DNA of 36,703 bases from positions 1-36,703 of the forward strand of contig CAJUOA010000019.1 of assembly GCA_910587785.1 (NCBI GenBank), read 5' to 3'. Source of the stretch: an uncultured Oscillospiraceae bacterium. GTDB lineage: Bacteria; Bacillota; Clostridia; Oscillospirales; Oscillospiraceae. The translations under genes were made by a program, and so were the position numbers. Shown here piece after piece: positions 31,401 through 36,703 of the stretch (the stretch's first letter is position 1; the number at the start of each line of letters is the position of its first letter). The notes below the pieces were generated by a model, which saw only the letters and a program-made list of their open reading frames with translations, was not told the origin of the DNA and ran no database searches.

Positions 31401-32147
31401 CTCCAGGGCGTAGGTCAGATCGATGGTCTGGGTGGCAGCTTCTGCCTCGCTGCCGATGTTGAACGTGATCTTGTACACGTCGTTGTCGGCATCGTAGAAG
31501 ATATCCCAGTTTTTGTCCTCCAGATTCAGCTTGTCGCTGGAGGTTCCGATGTCAGCACTCACGTCCTCAGACGCACCAGGACGCTCGGTCTTGGTGATGT
31601 CCCAAGGCTCACTGGACTCGGTGTTGTTGACATCCTCGCCGGTGTCCTCAGTGTCCTCAGTGTCCTCAGCGGTACCGGTGTCCTCGGTGGTGCCGGTGTC
31701 CTCAGTGTCCTCAGTGGTGCCGGTGTCCTCAGTGTCCTCAGTGGTGCCGGTGTCCTCAGCGTCCTCAGTGGTGCCGGTGTCCTCAGCGTCCTCAGCGGTA
31801 CCGGTGTCCTCAGTGTTGCTGGTGCCCTCAGTGCCCTCAGTGTCCTCAGCGGTACCGGCGTCCTCAGTGTCACTGCCGGTATTGCCAATGGAGGGATCGC
31901 TGATTCCATCATCCTCGCCGGGGACGGCGGGCTCAGCGCCGCCGGTGTCATCGGCGGGGCCGGGAGCGCTGGTCTCATCGGAGGTGCCGTCCACCGCGAT
32001 CACAGTGATCTCCGGGTTGCTGCTAGTAGTGTCCTCGCCCTCGCTGGCGAACGCCACACTCTGGAGCATACTAAAGCTCATCGTCAGAGCGGTGAGCATA
32101 GCGAGCACACGCTTGCAGGTATTTCTGCGATTTCTTGTTGTCTTCAT
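28488..32147 (-). CDS. Large sortase-anchored surface protein
   Basis: A 1219-residue exported wall protein. The N-terminal basic signal peptide cleaves near AFA-S (about 34). An acidic Thr-Glu-Asp repeat spans 93-171. A Pro/Glu/Val linker with EPV and KPE repeats follows near 290-330. A middle domain is not recognised but has an Ala/Tyr/Glu-rich helical stretch (about 475-570). An SpaA/Cna-B-like domain occupies about 900-1045 (FNLTKKDGETGETI to LQEITAPEGYEV). The Asp-Pro/Thr-Pro stalk is about 1056-1124. The sorting signal DVPKTGD, a hydrophobic helix and the tail ARKNQEEAQEN end it. The start is ATG at 32147 (MKTTRNRR) with AAAGGA upstream; a longer frame runs into the riboswitch region. 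Probably a SrtB substrate with a covalent-bond-stabilised stalk. Ligand unknown. Confidence 0.92.
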   Translation of the reverse strand: MKTTRNRRNTCKRVLAMLTALTMSFSMLQSVAFASEGEDTTSSNPEITVIAVDGTSDETSAPGPADDTGGAEPAVPGEDDGISDPSIGNTGSDTEDAGTAEDTEGTEGTSNTEDTGTAEDAEDTGTTEDAEDTGTTEDTEDTGTTEDTEDTGTTEDTGTAEDTEDTEDTGEDVNNTESSEPWDITKTERPGASEDVSADIGTSSDKLNLEDKNWDIFYDADNDVYKITFNIGSEAEAATQTIDLTYALELLGKYAETGKQELEDAKNKIEEPVMGDVGKEPVLEDIGEAPVEPEKPVAPDAPVKPEEPVAPVEPGKPEDLDENLDIAYEDIVTNVARDPEGEPDQNFDYAAIIAEKTGLSKDDPFVKESAAYMYDQAMVDWVMDNWSKWKADGHMYANFGDPDTMLYYGCGITVKWPDGTNNGTPVLKQPAPEYEVDKSSDAYKAYEEALAGYADKFTEYQAQLAEYEAAQEQFEKEHGVDSPEYQAYLAEMEKYQSALDAYNTAKAEAEAAYAEALEEYNANKAEIEAKYANDKAAYDKAIADLKAEFDRRIGADVLEPGDVKKFELYLTSDSKHTYKYQSGSFTLATPDMGEFMAGLKELWENDPEEYERRYKMPDGRWLIDPNNLGMSDGVTGFDGQILPDEYVDVHDYHVTMTAGPMQDLFDKIGMTDPKNPLNQNNILGDGRVGLNYDDNGNVTGYPSYWESEITKFLNGYEGETIAEKLNAYLLDYYNSKDGTSYATVDELIKNNPSAQEQLTKTTTSGNKWFTLGGEKFVVDAHLETVKYDTFYKQLFSFAFGDEADIDAILKGAHFNTETNRWEYENDSWTDNGYQNALYYYMDHQEIWEKTDKYFQTLLSGGLSVDQATWTSLMMALNIDGELTGNDWQDTMWPWYSSIQLERMDIDFNLTKKDGETGETITSSETEFQVYYIDKVKNEDGTETDVKMYCTANTDDDGNISYTFVTTPSTIWTTGGELNIDYAMMKDIVYYLQEITAPEGYEVDTNVYIVMDEEDYNKLTDEDRAALEGTFDEFLNLDKSEDGLTVTTDFVNVKIVTNPDPDPTPTPDPTPDPDPDPDPTPDPTPDPDPDPTPDPDPDPDPTPDPDPDPDPTPDPDPDPTPTPPDTVQSQLPPPNAPATPDVPDVTIPDAGVPLTDAPEAEEPVEELMEIPEEEVPLANPDVPKTGDISGIWYTMTFLAAAGLVFITILARKNQEEAQEN
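28776..28979 (-). repeat. Asp-Pro/Thr-Pro stalk-coding repeat
   Basis: Low-complexity repeat of six- to twelve-base units encoding PDPDPTP-type sequence before the cell-wall sorting signal. It probably spans the wall. The simple units make length change by slippage likely. Confidence 0.9.
31635..31871 (-). repeat. Thr-Glu-Asp-rich coding repeat
   Basis: Tandem units of about 24 bp (for example GTGCCGGTGTCCTCAGTGTC plus TCA on the plus strand) that encode TEDTGTTED-type repeats at residues 93-171, just after the signal peptide. They are very acidic, with many Thr that could be O-glycosylated or bind metal. Copy number may vary between strains. Confidence 0.9.
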
Positions 32148-32158
32148 GACAGTATTCC

Positions 32159-32192
32159 TTTCTTTGCAAGTATTTGCTCGGACGCAAAGAAA
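32159..32192 (-). promoter_or_regulatory. Hairpin arm that overlaps the adhesin Shine-Dalgarno
   Basis: On the RNA of the minus strand UUUCUUUG (32192-32185) is perfectly complementary to CAAAGAAA (32166-32159). The second arm shares its last three bases with the AAAGGA ribosome binding site (32161-32156) of the adhesin. The first arm starts four bases after the last riboswitch copy. This is a plausible on/off switch for translation. Confidence 0.5.
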
Positions 32193-32196
32193 TCCG

Positions 32197-32273
32197 GTGA
32201 CCGAACGAGCATAGGGTGAAGGACTCACCCCTTAGCCTCAGGTTTTGCGTCCCACCGTTTCCGATGGTTTGCC
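32197..32273 (-). promoter_or_regulatory. GEMM-I (c-di-GMP-I-like) riboswitch aptamer, copy C
   Basis: Third and gene-proximal copy. On the minus strand: GGCAAACC, a hairpin CCAUCG-GAAA-CGGUGG with GNRA tetraloop, GACGCAAAACC, then UGAGGCUAA. A variable hairpin GGGUGA/UCACCC and the block UAUGCUCGUUCGGUCACC follow. The first half fits the GEMM-I consensus. The 3' block keeps the spacing and the GGU-ACC end but differs in the middle. It lies 50 nt before the adhesin start codon. Confidence 0.75.
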
Positions 32274-32278
32274 AGAGC

Positions 32279-32356
32279 GCAACCGAACGGGCGTAGAGCG
32301 GATGCCTCCGCCCCTTAGCCTCAGGTTTTGCGTCCCGCCGTTTCCAACGGTTTGCC
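32279..32356 (-). promoter_or_regulatory. GEMM-I (c-di-GMP-I-like) riboswitch aptamer, copy B
   Basis: Middle copy, 83 bp from its neighbours. GGCAAACC, CCGUUG-GAAA-CGGCGG, GACGCAAAACC, UGAGGCUAA. A longer variable hairpin around GGGCGGA/UCCGCUC and ACGCCCGUUCGGUUGC complete it. Compared with copies A and C the stem bases change while pairing is kept, as expected for a selected RNA. Confidence 0.75.
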
Positions 32357-32361
32357 GGATC

Positions 32362-32439
32362 GCAGCCGAACGGGCATAGAGCGGTTGTTGCCGCTCCGTA
32401 GCCTCTGGCTTTGCGTCCCATCGTTTCCAATGGTTTGCC
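32362..32439 (-). promoter_or_regulatory. GEMM-I (c-di-GMP-I-like) riboswitch aptamer, copy A
   Basis: Promoter-proximal copy and the closest to the consensus: GGCAAACC, CCAUUG-GAAA-CGAUGG, GACGCAAAGCC, AGAGGCUA, variable hairpin GAGCGG/CCGCUC, then UAUGCCCGUUCGGCUGC. The GGC and GCC that close the first domain pair perfectly here. Confidence 0.78.
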
Positions 32440-32599
32440 GATGCGCCGCCGGGGTATTTTCTCCCGCTGCCGCCGGCGCGGACGGCGGGGGAGCCATACA
32501 CCATAGCGCTACCTCCTCCCGAAGTATAGTAAAAGGTGCGATACATATTACAAAAAAGTGTACCTTCCTGTAACGCATCCCACCTCTCCTGATAGTAAT

Positions 32600-32628
32600 A
32601 GTTTACCAAATACTTTGCTGAGTTTCAA
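32600..32628 (-). promoter_or_regulatory. Likely promoter of the riboswitch-adhesin transcript
   Basis: On the minus strand: TTGAAA (32628-32623), 17-bp spacer, TAAACT (32605-32600). It gives a 5' leader of about 445 nt that contains all three aptamers. Confidence 0.55.
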
Positions 32629-32639
32629 GAGTTTTTTCT

Positions 32640-33401
32640 GGGAATTTTACCGAAAGCTCCCCTTGCAGAAAGGTACACATAATTGCATCGATTAGGAGTG
32701 AAGTTTTAAGCAGTGTACGCTCTGCTGGATTTGAGCTTACAAAGCCAATTGAAGATTGCGGGGTAGAAATAAACTGGTTTCAGAAGGGCGGAAGTTATTT
32801 AGATAATCCTCTTCTAAAAATTATTGAAAACAAAATACATGCCTCAGAGAGAATAAATCATTGCCCTTCCTCAAGCGATGTCTGGGAAACCTATTTTGAC
32901 AAATCAATCAACGGAGAAGAAACTAGAAAGTACATTCTGAACAATTCTTTGTACCGCCCCAGAGATATAATTCGCATGATGTTAGCTATCCAGGACCAAT
33001 CAAAAGTAACAGGAAAATTCTCTCAGGCATCATTCGATAAATCTCAGCAAGAGTATTCCAGGCGTATGTGGACGGAAATAACCGATGAACTAAGGCTTTC
33101 TTACTCGGCAGATGAAGTAGAGGTTATTTTCACTCTGTTGAACAGGATTACGCTCCCATTTACATTTGATTCCTTAACAGATAGGATAGCAGACTTAAGC
33201 AAAATTTACCCCAATGTGAAAGAGTTCTTTGTGAAAGAACCGCTGATTAATATTCTAAAAAAGCTGTATGAATTGGGTGTAATTGGGAATACAGGCGAAC
33301 GGATGAATTTTGTTTTCCTTGAAAGGCCAGCACTTGATCCATTGGGGCCTATGGTGATTCATACCCCATTACGTAATTATTTCTCTGTTCAGTATAATTA
33401 A
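32640..33401 (+). pseudogene. 5'-truncated gene remnant, AT-rich
   Basis: An open frame runs from 32622 to the stop at 33401, but it has no ATG, GTG or TTG before a TTG codon at 32949, which sits mid-domain. Translation upstream of that TTG still looks protein-like (for example CGVEINWFQKGGSYLDNPLL), so the N-terminal coding part has been lost. The remaining 250 or so residues include SLYRPRDIIRMMLAIQDQ. That recalls the C-terminal part of large P-loop ATPases found in defence islands (Sll1717-like), a tentative match. The base composition is far more AT-rich than the flanks. It lies directly upstream of hsdR and may be what remains of a replaced defence gene. Confidence 0.6.
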
Positions 33402-33427
33402 TCTGATATGATGGAGAGATATAAAAC

Positions 33428-36400
33428 ATGAGCTACGACTACTCCGAAAACATCCTGATCCAAAAGAGTGCCGCCGACCTGCTCCATGACGAGCTGGGCT
33501 GGGAGTCCGTCTACGCCTACAACACCGAGCAGTTAGGCGAAACCGGCACTCTGGGCCGCAAGAGCTACAAGGAAATCCTGCTGACCCGGTATTTTCGGGA
33601 GGCTCTGCTGCGCCTGAATCCGTGGCTCACCCCCGCTCAAATCGAAGAGGCCCAACGGCTCATGGAGCGCCGCCTGTCCACCGCCTCCCCGCTGCAAATC
33701 AACGAGGAAAAATATTTCCTGATCCGGGACGGCATCCCCGTCACCGTAAAAAGACCGGGAGGCAGAACAGAGAAGAAATATGCCGCCGTCATTGACTTCC
33801 AGAATCCGGCGAACAACCACTTCCTCGCTGTCCGGGAGATGAAAATCCACGGTAATCTCTACCGCCGCCGGACGGATATTGTGGGTTTTGTCAACGGAAT
33901 TCCTCTGCTTTTCGTGGAATTGAAGGCCGCTGGAGTGGACGTGCAGGACGCCTATACCAATAACTACACCGACTATCTGGACACCATCCCCCGTCTGTTT
34001 GATTACAACGCCTTCCTGATTCTCTCCAACGGCACCGATGCCAAGGTGGGCACGCTGGGCAGCAAGTACGAGTTTTTTCACGAATGGAAACGGCTGGGGA
34101 AAAAGGAACCGGGCAACGTAGCTCTGGAGACCATGCTCCGGGGGATCTGCAAAAAAGAAAATTTTCTTGATCTGCTGGAGAATTTCATCCTTTTTGACCA
34201 CTCCGGCGGACACACGGTAAAAATTTTGGCCCGGAACCACCAGTATCTAGGCGTCAACGAGGCGGTCAAAGCTTATGAAGCACGTCGGCTGAACAACGGA
34301 AAACTGGGGGTCTTCTGGCACACCCAGGGCAGCGGCAAGAGCTATTCCATGGTGTTCCTGGCTCAGAAGATACGCCGCAAGTTTTCCGGCTCTCCCACCA
34401 TCGTGGTGCTGACAGACCGGGAGGAATTGAACAGCCAGATCAGCGACACCTTTGAAAACTGCGGTATCCTGGGCAAAGCCACGGCCGGGCAGTTCATCGC
34501 CTCCAGCGGTACGGATTTGGTAGAAAAGCTGCGGGGCAACCCCAGCTTTGTCTTCACCCTGATCCAGAAGTTCAACAAAACAGATGTGGAGCCGATTTCC
34601 CCTGACCACGATATTCTCATCATGTCAGACGAAGCCCACCGCAGTCAGTACGGCATTTTCGCGGACAACATGATCCGCCTTCTGCCTGCCGCCTCCCGGA
34701 TTGGCTTTACTGGCACGCCGCTGCTGTCCAGCGACCATATTACAGAGCGCACCTTCGGCGGCTACATATCGGTGTATGACTTCCAGCGCGCCGTGGACGA
34801 CGGCGCAACGGTGCCGCTGTACTACGAAAACCGTGGCGAGAAGATTTTGGACGTGAAGGACAACCCGGAAATCACAGACCGGATTCTGGACGCCATTGAG
34901 CAGGCCGACCTGGACGTGGACCAGCAGGACAAGCTGGAGCGGGAGTTCGCAAAGGAAATTCACCTCCTCACTGCCACACCCCGCCTTGAGCGCATCGCCC
35001 AAGATTTCGCAAGGCATTATTCCGACCTGTGGACCAGCGGCAAGGCTATGTTCGTCTGCCTGAATAAGGTCACCTGCGTCCGCATGTATGACCTGGTTCA
35101 GAAATACTGGGCCGCAGAGATTGATGCATTAAAAGAGCAAATCAAGAGCGTGTCTCAGCAGGAGGCTCAGGAACTGGAGCGCAAGCTGCAATGGATGCAG
35201 GAGACCGAGATGGCGGTGGTTATTAGCCAAGAGCAGAACGAGGTTCAGACCTTCCAGAAATGGGGACTGGATATTCAGAGCCATCGGACGAAGATAGAAA
35301 AGCGGGAGCTGGACAAGGAGTTCAAAGACGCCGCCAATCCACTCCGTGTGGTGTTCGTCTGCGCAATGTGGCTCACCGGCTTCGACGTAAAGTGCCTGTC
35401 CTGTCTGTATCTGGACAAGCCGCTGAAGGCACACACACTGATGCAGACCATCGCTCGGGCCAACCGTGTAGCGGAGGGGAAAAGCAACGGTCTGATTATC
35501 GACTACGTCGGGATCGTGAAAGCGCTGCGAAAGGCGCTGGCCGATTACACAACCAATATGAACGGTGCCGGAAGCGCCGACCCCACCGTGGATAAGGAGA
35601 CGCTGGTCGCAAAAATTCTGGAGACCATCGTTGCGGCTGAGTCGTTTTTGTCCAGTCGGGATGTTTCGCTACAAACGCTGATTGCCGCTAAGGGCTTTGA
35701 AAAGCTGTCCCTGCTGCAAACTGCGGCCAATGCTGTGTCTGGCACCTTGGAGGCAAAGAAGACCTTCCAAACCTACGCATCCGAGTTGGTACGTCTGATG
35801 AAGTATGCGAACCGAGAGGATATTGAGCTTGACGTCCACCGTCGGTATGAGGCGATTGCCGCCATTCACGGACTGCTGAAAAAGAAGCGCAAGGCAGCGA
35901 ACAACGTGGACCTGATGGTAGAGATCAACCGCATTATCAGCGAGTACGTCCAAATCGAGCAGGCGGTCGAAGGGATCATACCATCCCGCCAGTTCGATAT
36001 CAGCAGAATCGACTTTGATTTGCTGCGCCGGGAGTTCGCCCGCGCAAAGAAAAAGAACCTTATCCTGAAAGATTTGCAGGACTTAATCTGTGAACGCCTG
36101 GACAAGATGCTGTTCAACAATCCCAACCGTATCAAATATCATGAGAGGTACCAGTCAATCATCGAGGACTACAACAGCCAACAGGATCGTGCTACTATCG
36201 AAAAGACCTTTGATGATCTGATGAAACTGGTACAAAACATGGATCAGGAGGAGCAGCGATATGTGCGGGAGGGGTTTTCCAGCGACGAAGAGCTGTCCCT
36301 TTACGATATGCTGTTCTCCGAAAATCTTTCCAAGCAGGACATCCAGAAAATCAAACAGGTAGCAGTCGATCTCCTGCAAAAGGTTAAATCCAGGATAGCG

Positions 36401-36568
36401 GAGCTTGATCACTGGACAGACAAGCAGGAAACAAAAGCCGCTATCGACACCCTCATCCGTGACACGCTCTGGAGCGGGCTTCCGGAGTGCTATGACGAAC
36501 TGAGTATCTCCGGCCATCGTCAAAGAATTTATGAGTATGTCTACACTCGGTATAAGGATGCCGCATAA
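33428..36568 (+). CDS. hsdR: Type I restriction enzyme, R subunit
   Basis: Translocase and nuclease subunit of a type I restriction-modification system, 1046 residues. The N-terminal PD-(D/E)XK nuclease has Asp150 in RRRTDIVGF and Glu164/Lys166 in LLFVELKAA. The SF2 motor has Walker A HTQGSGKS (298-305), DEAH (401-404) and GFTGTP (426-431). Motif VI is MQTIARANRV, followed by a long helical C-terminal part that binds the methylase. All motifs are intact. The ATG at 33428 has GGAGAG ten bases upstream. No hsdM or hsdS is in the window, so they must lie downstream, be elsewhere, or be lost. The 135 bp after the gene show no clear feature. Confidence 0.95.
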   Translation: MSYDYSENILIQKSAADLLHDELGWESVYAYNTEQLGETGTLGRKSYKEILLTRYFREALLRLNPWLTPAQIEEAQRLMERRLSTASPLQINEEKYFLIRDGIPVTVKRPGGRTEKKYAAVIDFQNPANNHFLAVREMKIHGNLYRRRTDIVGFVNGIPLLFVELKAAGVDVQDAYTNNYTDYLDTIPRLFDYNAFLILSNGTDAKVGTLGSKYEFFHEWKRLGKKEPGNVALETMLRGICKKENFLDLLENFILFDHSGGHTVKILARNHQYLGVNEAVKAYEARRLNNGKLGVFWHTQGSGKSYSMVFLAQKIRRKFSGSPTIVVLTDREELNSQISDTFENCGILGKATAGQFIASSGTDLVEKLRGNPSFVFTLIQKFNKTDVEPISPDHDILIMSDEAHRSQYGIFADNMIRLLPAASRIGFTGTPLLSSDHITERTFGGYISVYDFQRAVDDGATVPLYYENRGEKILDVKDNPEITDRILDAIEQADLDVDQQDKLEREFAKEIHLLTATPRLERIAQDFARHYSDLWTSGKAMFVCLNKVTCVRMYDLVQKYWAAEIDALKEQIKSVSQQEAQELERKLQWMQETEMAVVISQEQNEVQTFQKWGLDIQSHRTKIEKRELDKEFKDAANPLRVVFVCAMWLTGFDVKCLSCLYLDKPLKAHTLMQTIARANRVAEGKSNGLIIDYVGIVKALRKALADYTTNMNGAGSADPTVDKETLVAKILETIVAAESFLSSRDVSLQTLIAAKGFEKLSLLQTAANAVSGTLEAKKTFQTYASELVRLMKYANREDIELDVHRRYEAIAAIHGLLKKKRKAANNVDLMVEINRIISEYVQIEQAVEGIIPSRQFDISRIDFDLLRREFARAKKKNLILKDLQDLICERLDKMLFNNPNRIKYHERYQSIIEDYNSQQDRATIEKTFDDLMKLVQNMDQEEQRYVREGFSSDEELSLYDMLFSENLSKQDIQKIKQVAVDLLQKVKSRIAELDHWTDKQETKAAIDTLIRDTLWSGLPECYDELSISGHRQRIYEYVYTRYKDAA

Positions 36569-36703
36569 AGTTTATCCTGATAAGTATTCCTTCTCTGCGG
36601 AAATTCACATTTGCAACCGTCCGATCCTCGCTATCTCTCTTGATTTCCACATTAGACCTCTTGCGAAATTAAGCTAAGCGGTCAAAGTTGCAGATGCCAG
36701 CAA

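Larger units (their letters stand above)
32238..32578 (-). other. Two overlapping leader reading frames across the riboswitches
   Basis: One frame starts with ATG at 32578 (MRYRKVHFFVICIAPFTILR, stop at 32321) behind AGGAG. The other starts with ATG at 32504 (MVYGSPAVRAGG, stop at 32238) behind a near-perfect GGAGGT. Both run through riboswitch copies and have the low-complexity look of translated repeats, so they are probably not stable proteins. Ribosomes started there could still disturb or couple to riboswitch folding. Confidence 0.25.

Noticed and set aside
32197..32446. The three 83-bp repeats as a CRISPR array.
   Set aside because: Repeats are long, imperfect and differ by compensatory changes, and the spacers between conserved blocks are themselves homologous stems. 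They fit RNA aptamers, not CRISPR. No cas gene or other array is seen in the window.

Overview
The window is a stretch of chromosome from a GC-rich (mostly above 60% by eye) Gram-positive anaerobe. A T-box leader, sortase and LPXTG-type surface protein, a leuACDB-ilv operon, XRE and GntR regulators and strong GGAGG-type ribosome binding sites point to Clostridia. The codon use and gene set suggest Oscillospiraceae (Flavonifractor, Intestinimonas or Lawsonibacter relatives). That placement is inferred; no rRNA or marker gene is present.

Layout. (1) 1-4.5 kb: rsgA, convergent with a MATE exporter; an XRE regulator divergent from a 63-residue coiled-coil protein; then a lower-GC XRE gene between two 63-bp direct repeats, and an integral membrane protein. 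(2) 4.6-7.4 kb: a minus-strand operon of a YtrA-type GntR repressor, an ABC ATPase, two ABC-2 permeases and a 28-residue membrane peptide. (3) 7.5-12.1 kb: a second MATE exporter, a DUF421-DUF4363 pair, and glmS divergent from that pair. (4) 12.1-13.3 kb: a CitX-CitG fusion with no citrate lyase genes nearby. (5) 13.4-25.9 kb: one long branched-chain amino acid operon behind a consensus promoter and a leucine-type T-box: leuA, leuC, leuD, leuB, ilvB, two tandem ilvN genes, ilvC, a transglutaminase-like protein, ilvD and a DUF815-type AAA+ ATPase. (6) 26.0-26.4 kb: no gene, but nested hairpins ending in a terminator, a candidate structured RNA or dispersed repeat. (7) 26.4-32.6 kb: a minus-strand surface module. 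A 1219-residue sortase-anchored protein and a class B sortase are followed by a family 2 glycosyltransferase, and the adhesin's long 5' leader carries three tandem copies of a GEMM-I (c-di-GMP-I-like) riboswitch motif. (8) 32.6-36.6 kb: an AT-rich gene remnant with no 5' end, then an intact type I restriction subunit hsdR whose hsdM/hsdS partners are not in the window.

The operon in (5) holds the whole route from pyruvate to valine and to 2-keto-isocaproate except the final aminotransferase, so its control by charging of tRNA-Leu is coherent. In (7) the sortase and its likely substrate are adjacent, and the triple riboswitch would tie display of the adhesin to a cyclic dinucleotide. This is the most unusual regulatory arrangement in the window.
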